From contig JBJDZI010000003.1 in NCBI GenBank assembly GCA_051867925.1, positions 1-25,981 of the forward strand: DNA of 25,981 nt, read 5' to 3'. This DNA comes from CAKSQF01 sp051867925 (GTDB taxonomy: Bacteria; Bacillota; Clostridia; Oscillospirales; CAG-272). Positions 16,198 through 22,756 of this stretch are shown here, in pieces (positions within the stretch are counted from its first letter, which is position 1; every line of letters starts with the position of its first letter). The notes under the pieces were generated by a model. The model searched no databases. It saw only the letters and a list, made by a program, of their open reading frames with translations, and was not told the origin of the DNA. The position numbers and the translations under genes were made by a program.

Positions 16198-16498
16198 ATT
16201 TATTGTTCTTCTTTTCGAGCATGATGCGTATCATGTCGTTTTGATCTTCCGGAGACAAGCTGTTAAAAAGATCGTAAAAAACTTCTTTTTTGTTTTCTGC
16301 TGCATGATCCGATCGCGCGAGCAAGTAATCAACGGAGCAATGAAAATAATCTGCTATACGTTGCAAGCTATCTGTATCGATATCGTATTTGCCTTGCTCC
16401 CAATAAGATAGGGTATTTTGTGCGACTCCGATAACTCTGGAAAGCTCTGCCTGGGTAACGCCGTTGGATCGCCTCAATTCGCGGACTCTGTTTTTCAC
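16196..16498 (-). CDS. XRE-family phage repressor (CI-like)
   Basis: A 100-aa transcription regulator with a helix-turn-helix (VTQAELSRVIGVAQNTLSYWEQG) and a short C-terminal tail DLFNSLSPEDQNDMIRIMLEK in place of a LexA-like peptidase domain. There is thus no self-cleavage domain, and induction must work another way. I chose the GTG at 16498, with AGGAG 9 bases upstream and the typical KNRVRELR beginning, over the ATG at 16507, which directly abuts AGGAG. It is transcribed divergently from the Cro-like gene with its own consensus promoter, and should hold the lytic promoter off by binding the intervening palindromes. Confidence 0.88.
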   Translation of the reverse strand: MKNRVRELRRSNGVTQAELSRVIGVAQNTLSYWEQGKYDIDTDSLQRIADYFHCSVDYLLARSDHAAENKKEVFYDLFNSLSPEDQNDMIRIMLEKKNNK

Positions 16499-16512
16499 AT
16501 GTATCATCTCCT

Positions 16513-16533
16513 ATCATTATCAATTATAATGAT
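16513..16533. promoter_or_regulatory. Inverted repeat over the repressor promoter
   Basis: ATCATTAT (16513-16520) and ATAATGAT (16526-16533) form a perfect 8-bp inverted repeat covering the -10 box of the repressor promoter. Occupancy would block the promoter, so it may serve autorepression or Cro action. Its sequence differs from the ATCAAG/CTTGAT operators. Confidence 0.55.
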
Positions 16534-16551
16534 ATTACGTGGATATGTCAA
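16523..16551 (-). promoter_or_regulatory. Consensus promoter of the repressor gene
   Basis: On the minus strand TTGACA (16546-16551), a 17-base spacer and TATAAT (16523-16528). The start of transcription would be about 15-20 bases before the repressor start codon. Confidence 0.85.
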
Positions 16552-16578
16552 TGATAAAAACAAAGATTTGAAAAATAT

Positions 16579-16648
16579 ATCAAGAAATTTGATTAAACCA
16601 CTTGACAAATCAAGTTTGCTGATATATAATGATATCAAGAAACTTGAT
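16579..16648. promoter_or_regulatory. Three palindromic operators of the lysogeny switch
   Basis: ATCAAGAAATTTGAT (16579-16593), ACTTGACAAATCAAGT (16600-16615, covering the -35 of the rightward promoter) and ATCAAGAAACTTGAT (16634-16648, at the expected transcript start) share ATCAAG/CTTGAT half-sites. The outer two have the same 15-bp layout; the middle one has the half-sites in the opposite orientation. This is the arrangement expected for repressor and Cro control of the early promoter. Confidence 0.75.
16602..16630 (+). promoter_or_regulatory. Consensus early (lytic) promoter
   Basis: TTGACA (16602-16607), a 17-base spacer and TATAAT (16625-16630). It drives the Cro-like gene and probably the whole plus-strand early region, since genes follow with overlaps or short gaps. 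Transcription begins near 16637, which rules out an in-frame ATG at 16629 as a start. Confidence 0.88.
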
Positions 16649-16661
16649 GAAGGAGGACTAT

Positions 16662-16853
16662 ATGAAAGAAAAGCTGAAGAAACTGCGGCTGGATGCGCAT
16701 TTGACCCAGCAAGAAGCAGCTGAAAAAATCGGAGTTGGTCAGCCCACTATATCGATGTGGGAGAGCGGAGAAAGCAAGCCAAGGGTAGGAATGCTTGCTC
16801 TGATCGCAGAAACATACGGATGCAAAATAAGCGACATTTTGGACACGGAATAA
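16662..16853 (+). CDS. XRE-family Cro-like regulator
   Basis: A 63-aa helix-turn-helix protein, MKEKLKKLRLDAHLTQQEAA with the recognition region GVGQPTISMWESGESKP, and almost nothing beyond the domain, as for Cro proteins. The ATG at 16662 follows AAGGAGG by 5 bases; upstream in-frame ATGs lie at or before the promoter's start site. It is the first gene of the rightward operon and lies under the operators at 16579-16648. It should favour lytic growth by repressing the CI-like gene. Confidence 0.88.
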   Translation: MKEKLKKLRLDAHLTQQEAAEKIGVGQPTISMWESGESKPRVGMLALIAETYGCKISDILDTE

Positions 16854-16901
16854 AAAATCTCCCAATGCAAATGCAGAAATGAAGTAAAACAGGAGGAAAA
16901 A

Positions 16902-17686
16902 ATGAAAATCACAAAAGACTATGCAGGCTTAAAACGGATCGAAAACGGCGACTACGTCCTAGAAGGAGACCTGATATCCGACGAAAGCATCGAGATCGAA
17001 TTGGATGATCGGCTGGTTGTCAGTGGAAGTGTCAAATCAGCAAAAAACATATCCATACAAATGTATTTGATAGCCGGATTGGGCATCGAAGCCGGATGGG
17101 GCATCGAAGCCGGAGGTGGCATCATAGCCGGAGAGGGCATCAAAGCCGGAGATGGCATCGAAGCCGGAGATGGCATCGAAGCCGGATGGGGCATCGATGC
17201 CGTAGGTGGCATCGAAGCCGGAGGTGGCATCAAAGCTGGATGGGGCATCGAAGCCGGAGATGGCATCAAAGCCGGATGGGGCATCGAAGCCGGAGATGGC
17301 ATCATAGCCGGAGAGGGCATCAAAGCCGGAGATGGCATCGAAGCCGGATGGGNNNNNNNNNNNNNNNNNNNNNNNNNNNNNNNNNNNNNNNNNNNNNNNN
17401 NNNNNNNNNNNNNNNNNNNNNNNNNNNNNNNNNNNNNNNNNNNNNNNNNNNNGGCATCATAGCCGGAGAGGGCATCAAAGCCGGAGATGGCATCGAAGCC
17501 GGATGGGACATCATAGCCGGAGAGGGCATCAAAGCCAAAACGCATATCAGTTCCGGGAGGCGGATATTCGCAGGCGTATCTGTTTACAGATCGTCCGATA
17601 ATTGCGATAAAACCATCCGCTGCAAGGAGCTTATACGCGGAGAAATCGCATACGGCGATCTGATCATAGAGAAGGAAAAATCATGA
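16902..17686 (+). CDS. Gly-Ile-x-Ala-Gly hexapeptide-repeat protein, interrupted by assembly gap
   Basis: A non-repetitive N terminus (about 55 aa, acidic, ending VKSAKNISIQMYLIAG) is followed by 18-bp units each coding for G-I-(E/K/I/D)-A-G-(W/D/E/G). There are 15 units before the gap and about 5 after it, then a unique tail from KAKTHISSGRRIF to LIIEKEKS. Aliphatic residues recur every six positions, as in left-handed beta-helix or bactofilin-like solenoids, so a rod-shaped fold is likely. The gap is written as 100 Ns, which breaks the frame; the true missing length must be 2 modulo 3. AGGAGG precedes the ATG by 5 bases. Its role in the early region is unknown. Confidence 0.8.
17084..17536 (+). 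repeat. 18-bp tandem repeat array with unresolved copy number
   Basis: Units close to GGCATCGAAGCCGGAGAT repeat in register. A three-unit block (GIIAGE-GIKAGD-GIEAG) occurs at units 3-5, again just before the N gap (17299-17352) and again just after it (17453-17506), the last two identical. The repeat explains why the assembly broke here. Confidence 0.9.
17353..17452. other. 100-N assembly gap
   Basis: Exactly 100 Ns, the usual placeholder for a scaffold gap of unknown size. Because identical repeat sequence lies on both sides, the real distance could be longer, shorter or even an overlap of the two contigs. Confidence 0.97.
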
Positions 17687-17701
17687 AATGGAGGACGTAG
17701 A

Positions 17702-17932
17702 ATGAATAACACTATCACTGTAAGACATGGTGCAGTGCGCGTACTTACCCGCGCCTGCGAGAAGTATTTCGAAAATCCATCCAATCAGGCGGCGTTTGAA
17801 CAGTGGAAGGCAGAGAAAGCCAAACGCGAAAAAACCTACGCCGAATCAGCGGAGCCGAAAGAGATCGTTTCGCAGTTTATCGCGCGGATGTCTGTAAGGG
17901 ATCACAAGTATAATCCCGGAGGTGCGAGATGA
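17702..17932 (+). CDS. Small phage protein of unknown function
   Basis: A 76-aa soluble, basic and mostly helical protein (EQWKAEKAKREKTYAE in the middle). GGAGG lies 7 bases before the ATG, and the stop overlaps the next start by 4 bases (ATGA), so it is translationally coupled. I recognise no family. It belongs to the early operon ahead of the recombination genes. Confidence 0.7.
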   Translation: MNNTITVRHGAVRVLTRACEKYFENPSNQAAFEQWKAEKAKREKTYAESAEPKEIVSQFIARMSVRDHKYNPGGAR

Positions 17933-18126
17933 CCGACCCTATCCATATCGTAGTAAGCCGTTACTCTCGCGTGACCGGGGAGAAAGTCGAGGAAGAGCGC
18001 ATCCCGCTGGAGCGGAGCGGCGCAACCGTTGAGACGATCAAGCAGGTAGTCGACAACCTGAACGTATGGGCGAGCCTGTCACAGTTTGGGCACCGTGAAG
18101 TGTATTCGGTGCCTGGCATCGCATAA
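17929..18126 (+). CDS. Small phage protein of unknown function
   Basis: A 65-aa protein beginning MTDPIHIVVSRYSRVTGEKV, with a predicted beta-hairpin start and a helix around VETIKQVVDNLNVW. It starts in an ATGA overlap with the preceding gene behind GGAGG, and is followed 9 bases later by the annealing-protein gene. No family recognised. Confidence 0.7.
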   Translation: MTDPIHIVVSRYSRVTGEKVEEERIPLERSGATVETIKQVVDNLNVWASLSQFGHREVYSVPGIA

Positions 18127-18135
18127 GGAGGAAAC

Positions 18136-18774
18136 ATGGAACAGAACGCAATCGAAGAATTCAACTATTTCTCGGAGTTGTACGCGATCAACGTCAGCGA
18201 CAAGATCGAGAAGAAAAACAACCTAAGCTATCTCTCTTGGGCTTGGGCTTGGGCTGAGCTTAAAAAGAAGCACCCGGATTCTACCTATACCGTCTACGAG
18301 AACAGAGACGGTTGGAGCTATCACACGGACGGCAAGACCTGCTGGGTCAAGACCGGCGTTACTGTAGCCGGAATCGAGCACGTCGAATATCTGCCCGTTA
18401 TGGATCACCGCAACAACTCTATTCCGCTGGAACGGGTCACGTCGACAGATGTCAACAAAGCGATCCAGCGTAGCCTAACCAAAGCCTGCGCGCGGCACGG
18501 TGTCGGTCTGTATATTTATGCTGGGGAGGATCTCCCTGAAGGGGAGGAGGCTACTCCCACCCCCTGCGTAATCTGCGGTAGTGAGATCACCGCAGTTACT
18601 AAACGAGATGGGACCGTGTGGAATCCTGCTGAAATAATCGCATACAGCGAACAGAGATTCGGGAGAAAGCTATGCCCTGCTTGCCAGAAGCAGGCGATCG
18701 CCACAGAGAAAGAGCTGGAGAAACAGCGGCAAGCCTTTGACTCTACCCTCTCAGCCGCTCTTCCTACGGCATGA
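18136..18774 (+). CDS. Sak3/DUF1071-type single-strand annealing protein
   Basis: Phage recombinase that anneals complementary single strands, similar in role to Red beta and Erf. Its DUF1071 core covers about 10-135: NNLSYLSWAWAWAELKKKHP, WVKTGVTVAGIEHVEYLPVMDHRNN and TDVNKAIQRSLTKACARHGVGLYIYAGEDLP are strong signatures. A C-terminal zinc ribbon (C144, C147, C180, C183) has been added. AAGGAGG lies 6 bases before the start. SSB, an NinB-like protein and a RusA-like resolvase nearby make a complete recombination module. The stop overlaps the next start (ATGA). Confidence 0.85.
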   Translation: MEQNAIEEFNYFSELYAINVSDKIEKKNNLSYLSWAWAWAELKKKHPDSTYTVYENRDGWSYHTDGKTCWVKTGVTVAGIEHVEYLPVMDHRNNSIPLERVTSTDVNKAIQRSLTKACARHGVGLYIYAGEDLPEGEEATPTPCVICGSEITAVTKRDGTVWNPAEIIAYSEQRFGRKLCPACQKQAIATEKELEKQRQAFDSTLSAALPTA

Positions 18775-19310
18775 TCACCGCTGCCATCAAGGGTGCGGAC
18801 TGGAGCATCCAAAAAAGCGGTACCTATCTGATCCTGCAGGTCTCCGAGAGGGACGCACGCGCCGCCTGCGAGGCGATTTCAGCAGGCGGGGAATTTGTCG
18901 CAGAGATCAAAAAGCCGTCTCGTAAGCGATCCCTGACCGCCAACGGATACCTGTGGGAGTTGTGTGACCAAATCTCCGCGCGGCTGGCGCGGGATGGTCT
19001 TGCAATCGGCCCACTGGAAATATACCGAAAGCACATACGGATAGCAGGAGTCCGCGAATGCTACGCCGTCGATGCGCGCGCCGCAGATCGCACGATCGAG
19101 CGGTGGGAGAAGAACGGAGATGGATGGTTTGTGGACGTGATCGACAACTGCAAGATCGCCGGATGCAAAAAGCTTTGCTTTTATTACGGGTCCAGAGTAT
19201 ACAATGTGGAAGAGATGCAACGTCTGCTTACATCTGTAGTACAAGATGCGCAGGACCTTGGAATCGAAACGCTGACTGGCGCGGATCTTGCACTGCTACG
19301 GGAGGGATAA
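18771..19310 (+). CDS. NinB-like recombination protein
   Basis: A 179-aa protein. KKPSRKRSLTANGYLWELC (about 47-65) resembles the RSLDQNRKLW region of lambda NinB (Orf), and the C-terminal YYGSRVYNVEEMQRLLTSVV with GIETLTGADLALL resembles its SxR-M-x-V-x-EF-x2-L and closing segments. NinB-like proteins bind single-stranded DNA and help load recombinases. The match was judged by eye, so it is moderate. It follows the annealing protein in an ATGA overlap, which agrees with the role. Confidence 0.65.
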   Translation: MITAAIKGADWSIQKSGTYLILQVSERDARAACEAISAGGEFVAEIKKPSRKRSLTANGYLWELCDQISARLARDGLAIGPLEIYRKHIRIAGVRECYAVDARAADRTIERWEKNGDGWFVDVIDNCKIAGCKKLCFYYGSRVYNVEEMQRLLTSVVQDAQDLGIETLTGADLALLREG

Positions 19311-19311
19311 C

Positions 19312-19539
19312 ATGGAATACTATCTTTGCGAACACTGCGGCAGAGTCTCGCGCGACTACGAGATGTCCAGCGATACGATCCGCGAGAGGCACATCGACCA
19401 CTACGTCGAAGTGCGCGACGTTCCGTCTTGCCCGATCTGCGGTAGCATATTGGTGGAGCCGATTCCGCGAGAATACTACGACGCATACGACATTGACGAC
19501 GATTCCGGCGAAGAGGAGGGCGATCCAGATGACTGGTGA
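19312..19539 (+). CDS. Small acidic zinc-ribbon-like protein
   Basis: A 75-aa protein with two Cys pairs, C6-x2-C9 (LCEHCG) and a later CPICG, forming a probable zinc ribbon, then a strongly acidic tail (DIDDDSGEEEGDPDDW). GGAGGG lies 5 bases before the ATG, one base after the previous stop. It overlaps the following gene by 11 bases. Such small phage zinc proteins often regulate or bridge to host complexes; nothing here identifies a partner. Confidence 0.7.
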   Translation: MEYYLCEHCGRVSRDYEMSSDTIRERHIDHYVEVRDVPSCPICGSILVEPIPREYYDAYDIDDDSGEEEGDPDDW

Positions 19540-19789
19540 AGAGGCCAAAAACGCCGCTCTGAATGGGCTACCGGTGGTTTGGAGCAATCCGATCAACGGA
19601 TCTATTGAATACGATCGGATCATGCGCATCGAGTACACGCCGAAGGACGGTCGCTTTATCGTCGGGCTCGCCCTGCTGGACCGAAACCGACACAGCATCA
19701 CCGTTGCTCCGATGGAGGAGGTGGAGCTGCTTGTATTACAAGTCGAAAAGGAGCCTGTCGTGCGATATACCGCCAAAAGTAAAGGCTGA
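19529..19789 (+). CDS. Small phage protein of unknown function
   Basis: An 86-aa, probably beta-rich protein: GLPVVWSNPINGSIEYDRIMRI and FIVGLALLDRNRHSITVAP suggest a small barrel. The start lies within the end of the zinc-ribbon gene behind GAGGAGGG. Its 3' end overlaps the probable HNH gene in another frame. No family recognised. Confidence 0.65.
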   Translation: MTGEEAKNAALNGLPVVWSNPINGSIEYDRIMRIEYTPKDGRFIVGLALLDRNRHSITVAPMEEVELLVLQVEKEPVVRYTAKSKG

Positions 19790-20051
19790 GGTATGGGAGA
19801 GGGACGGATTCCGTTGCATCATCTGCGGCGGCCCCGGTGCTCCCAATAGCCACTATATCCGCCGATCCAAAGGCGGGCTTGGCATCCCGCAAAACATCGT
19901 TACGATGTGCATCTATTGTCACGACGCCTACGACGGCGTAGCGCACGAACGGATGGAACCGCAGGTGCGCGCCTATCTTCAATCAAAATACCCGGGCTGG
20001 AGCCCGTACAAGCTAATTTACAGGAGGAACAAAAACAATGGCAAACTTTAA
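19731..20051 (+). CDS. HNH endonuclease-like protein
   Basis: About 106 aa with a complete HNH/zinc core: DIPPKVKAEVWERDGFRCIICGG gives the first Cys pair, SHYIRRSKGGLG the general-base His, PQNIVTMC the Asn, and CIYCHDAYDG the second Cys pair and last His. The frame is open upstream but lacks an ATG close to the domain; I propose the TTG at 19731, preceded by GGAGGTGGAG, though this is uncertain. It overlaps the 86-aa gene by 59 bases and the ssb start by 14. Phage HNH proteins may nick DNA for recombination or packaging; this site near ssb suggests the former. Confidence 0.78.
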   Translation: MYYKSKRSLSCDIPPKVKAEVWERDGFRCIICGGPGAPNSHYIRRSKGGLGIPQNIVTMCIYCHDAYDGVAHERMEPQVRAYLQSKYPGWSPYKLIYRRNKNNGKL

Positions 20052-20592
20052 TTTTAACAAGGTAATCCTCGGCGGACGTCTGACCGCCGACCCCGAGCTG
20101 AAAACCACGCAGAGCGGCACGTCCGTGACCAGCTTCTCGGTGGCGATCAACCGTAAGTACGCCGCAGACGGTCAACAGCCGCAAGCGGATTTTATCAACG
20201 TCGTGGCGTGGCGGCAGACCGCCGAATTTGTCTCCCGCTACTTCCGCAAGGGCAGTTCGATCTGCGTGACGGGCTCTCTACAGACTCGATCCTACACCGA
20301 TCGGGACGGGCAGAAGCGCACCGTCACCGAGGTGATCGCCGATGAGGCCAATTTCGTCGACTCCAAGAGCGAAAGTAATGGTGGACAGTACAACGGAGCC
20401 CCCGCGCAAAACTACGCTAAGCAGCAACCGTACACGCATCAGAAGCAGAATCAGCCCGCATCTGATCAGCGGCAGAACGCATACCAACAGCCTGCATATG
20501 TCCCGCAATCATACCAGCAGACGTCGATCCAGACTTCTGCAGGAGGATACGCAGACGCGCCATTCCCGGGGGACGATGACCTGCCATTTTAA
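20038..20592 (+). CDS. ssb: Single-stranded DNA-binding protein
   Basis: A 184-aa SSB: an OB fold (1-110, FNKVILGGRLTADPELKTT, FINVVAWRQTAEFVSRYFRKG), a long Gln/Pro/Tyr-rich disordered linker (about 111-178) and the acidic partner-binding tip DDDLPF. It coats phage single strands and recruits replication and recombination proteins. GGAGG lies 9 bases before the ATG. It is clearly phage-carried, between the HNH and small membrane genes. Confidence 0.95.
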   Translation: MANFNFNKVILGGRLTADPELKTTQSGTSVTSFSVAINRKYAADGQQPQADFINVVAWRQTAEFVSRYFRKGSSICVTGSLQTRSYTDRDGQKRTVTEVIADEANFVDSKSESNGGQYNGAPAQNYAKQQPYTHQKQNQPASDQRQNAYQQPAYVPQSYQQTSIQTSAGGYADAPFPGDDDLPF

Positions 20593-20656
20593 CCGGTAGG
20601 TCTGGCAGGTGAGAAAATGCAAGCTATCAAATACACGATTTGGAGGGATACAGAGC

Positions 20657-20884
20657 ATGATCCGAAAGACTAAACGAAACGTGTGTATTGTGAAATGGAC
20701 AGCCTTTGCGCTGACGATGCTGTTTGGTGGGCTGTTCCTGCTGGCGGCGAGTTGGCATTTTAACTACGGGCTGAGTCCGTGGTACATGGCATTGCCGACT
20801 TTGCTGTACATATTTTTCGGCGTGGCGTGGTGCGAGCTGATTGAAATCTACGACGAGAGCTTCGGAGAGGGGGCGAGGGGATGA
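20657..20884 (+). CDS. Small membrane protein, two TM segments
   Basis: A 75-aa protein with a basic start (MIRKTKRN) and two hydrophobic helices (about 11-32 and 41-60), then an acidic tail. I chose the ATG at 20657 (TGGAGGG about 10 bases upstream) over the GTG at 20609. The end overlaps the next start by 4 bases (ATGA). Function unknown. Confidence 0.65.
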   Translation: MIRKTKRNVCIVKWTAFALTMLFGGLFLLAASWHFNYGLSPWYMALPTLLYIFFGVAWCELIEIYDESFGEGARG

Positions 20885-21234
20885 AGTCCAAAATACCTAT
20901 CCCGGAAGAGTACCGCAAGCAGATTCAGCGGGATGCGACCGAGATGGCGCAGAAGATCATCAAGGAGCAGCTGGATCAGATGCACGGGGAGGTGTCCCTT
21001 CGGTGTTTTTACGCTGTTCTCCTAACTTTGGACGATTGCTTCTGCGATCTATTCGGCGATACCGAGGATGAGCAGAAGAAGGGATATCGACGGTTCGCGC
21101 TGGCGTTTATGTCGCAGATCGCAAACTACAATCGGGACTGTTACGAGTGGGACGCCAGTAAGAACCCACGAGAAGTCAGCTATCGGATGCGCCGTGAGCT
21201 GGAGGAGAGAGGAATCGAGGTGATTTTTGAATGA
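20881..21234 (+). CDS. Phage protein of unknown function
   Basis: A 117-aa, mainly helical, charged protein: KQIQRDATEMAQKIIKEQLDQM, then a hydrophobic helix FYAVLLTLDDCFCDLF, and a C-terminal RRELEERGIEVIFE. GGAGAGGGG lies just before the ATG. It is coupled by 4-base overlaps to both neighbours. No family recognised. Confidence 0.7.
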   Translation: MKSKIPIPEEYRKQIQRDATEMAQKIIKEQLDQMHGEVSLRCFYAVLLTLDDCFCDLFGDTEDEQKKGYRRFALAFMSQIANYNRDCYEWDASKNPREVSYRMRRELEERGIEVIFE

Positions 21235-21593
21235 TTCAGTATAATGACGACGCAATAGAGCGGCTTAAGATGCGACTGGTCGAGAAGGCGATGAAGGATA
21301 ACACACCTAAAAAGTACGCAGGTGATATGCTGGAAGCTGCCGAGGTGATCGTTCTGCTACAGAAAAAGTACAAAAAATTGACAGAGGACATACGTGAGTA
21401 TGCAGTAATCGAGATATGCAAAATCTGCGTAGGCGGTACGCCGCCTTGCATCGGTGAATCCTGCGACTTTGAGTGTGACACCTGCACTCTACCGTGCAGG
21501 TGTCACAGCTGCATAAACGATAACCTATGGAGATGGAGAGGGGAAGACGGATTCGACAATCCGAATGTTTTCGCCTCAAAAAATAAAAACTAA
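21231..21593 (+). CDS. Cys-rich phage protein with long internal hairpin
   Basis: A 120-aa protein: a helical first half (EAAEVIVLLQKKYKKLTEDI) and a second half with nine cysteines in about 32 residues (CKIC, C, C, CDFECDTC, CRCHSC), most likely metal-binding. The codons for CDTCTLPCRCH lie on a perfect 14-bp inverted repeat (21474-21507). It starts in an ATGA overlap and ends 11 bases before the ParB-like gene. Function unknown. Confidence 0.7.
   Translation: MIQYNDDAIERLKMRLVEKAMKDNTPKKYAGDMLEAAEVIVLLQKKYKKLTEDIREYAVIEICKICVGGTPPCIGESCDFECDTCTLPCRCHSCINDNLWRWRGEDGFDNPNVFASKNKN
21474..21507. repeat. Perfect 14-bp inverted repeat inside the Cys-rich gene
   Basis: TGTGACACCTGCAC (21474-21487) and GTGCAGGTGTCACA (21494-21507) are separated by TCTACC. 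There is no T tract, so a plain terminator is unlikely. A smaller hairpin AGGCGG/CCGCCT lies 40 bases upstream (about 21431-21446). Confidence 0.75.
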
Positions 21594-21604
21594 GGAGAAG
21601 CAAC

Positions 21605-22756
21605 ATGAAGAACGAGACGATTGAAACGAAGGAAATGATCCAATGCGATCTGATGGACGGTGAGGAAGAGCGGCGTCTGCAGTATATCCCTGTGGACAAG
21701 CTGTTCCCGCACCCGGACAATCCCCGGAAGGAGCTGGGTGATCTTACCGAGCTTACCGACAGCATCCGCGCCAAGGGCGTGATGCAGAATCTGACGGTTG
21801 TGCCCTTTGTATCGAAGGTGAACCCAAAGTTTAATGGAGCTGGGCTGTACACCGTGATCATCGGCCACCGCAGATGCGCGGCGGCGAAGCTGGCTGGGCT
21901 TACCGAGCTTCCCTGCGTAGTGGTGGAAATGACGCCCGAGGAACAGGTAGCGACTATGCTGCTGGAGAATATGCAGCGGGTAGATCTGACTCCCTTCGAG
22001 CAAGCGCAGGGCTTTCAGATGATGCTGGATCTGGGCGATTCGGTCACCGGTATCGCCGAGAAGACCGGATTTTCGAAGTCAACGGTTCGCAGACGTCTGA
22101 AGCTGACCGAGCTGGATCAGAAGCTCCTGCAGGAAGCCTCTGGGCGGCAGGTGTCGCTCCTTGATCTGGAACGGCTGGAGAAGATTGAGGACGTGAAGGA
22201 GCGCAACCGTGTGTTGAAATCCATCGGTACCAACAACTTTGAACGGGATCTTGCCATTGCGCTGACCGATCAGAAGAATAAGAAGCTGGAGGCAGCGTGC
22301 CGTGCGATCCTTGCAGAGTACAACGCGATTGAGATCCCCAGCAAGGATAAGTGGGACAATGATAAGTATAGATCGTACGGCTATGTAGATATTGGTATGC
22401 CTGACAAGCTGAGAGAGGATCTGGAGCGGCTGAAGCAGCAGAAGATTTATTTCTGTATAGAATATGGTTCGTGTTATCTGCGAACGCCCGCCGGCGCCAA
22501 GGATCAGAAGGAAGAGGAGGAAAAGCTGGCAAAGCAGAAGGCGGAGGATGAGCGCAATATGCGGAGAAAGGCTTTGACAGAAGCGTTCGAACGAGCTTAT
22601 GATTTGCGTACAGGATACATAAAGAAATTGGCCAGCGGTAGAGGCTCTTTGCTTTCGGATCAAGCAAGTGATTTTATCATAAAGTACAGCTGCCTGATCT
22701 CCCCGGAATTTGACCCGGTGTTCTTTTTTGGAATTGATCGGACTAACGGACGATGA
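21605..22756 (+). CDS. ParB-like protein, N-terminal and central part (apparent frameshift at 3' end)
   Basis: A 383-aa open frame with a ParB/Srx nuclease-CTPase fold: LQYIPVDKLFPHPDNPRK (25-42), GHRR (87-90, the GERR box), ENMQR (121-125), and a KorB-type helix-turn-helix SVTGIAEKTGFSKSTVRRRLKL (146-167). No ParA is nearby, so partition is unlikely; phage ParB-like proteins often act in replication or gene control. AAGGAGAAG lies just before the ATG. The frame ends at TNGR shortly after a T6 run at 22724-22729, and matching C-terminal sequence continues in the +1 frame (22710-23024). The full protein would be about 470 aa. Confidence 0.88.
   Translation: MKNETIETKEMIQCDLMDGEEERRLQYIPVDKLFPHPDNPRKELGDLTELTDSIRAKGVMQNLTVVPFVSKVNPKFNGAGLYTVIIGHRRCAAAKLAGLTELPCVVVEMTPEEQVATMLLENMQRVDLTPFEQAQGFQMMLDLGDSVTGIAEKTGFSKSTVRRRLKLTELDQKLLQEASGRQVSLLDLERLEKIEDVKERNRVLKSIGTNNFERDLAIALTDQKNKKLEAACRAILAEYNAIEIPSKDKWDNDKYRSYGYVDIGMPDKLREDLERLKQQKIYFCIEYGSCYLRTPAGAKDQKEEEEKLAKQKAEDERNMRRKALTEAFERAYDLRTGYIKKLASGRGSLLSDQASDFIIKYSCLISPEFDPVFFFGIDRTNGR

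Noticed and set aside
16629..16661. Extended start for the Cro-like gene at 16629
   Set aside because: The ATG lies inside the -10 box of the promoter, before the transcript start; the ATG at 16662 has an ideal ribosome site.
17084..17536. CRISPR-like regularly repeated DNA
   Set aside because: Units are 18 bp without unique spacers, stay in one reading frame and encode a regular hexapeptide, so this is a coding repeat.
20617..20673. An 18-codon open frame with AGGTGAG upstream, overlapping the start of the small membrane protein gene
   Set aside because: It may be a coupled leader peptide, but the size is within chance and nothing in the peptide supports function.
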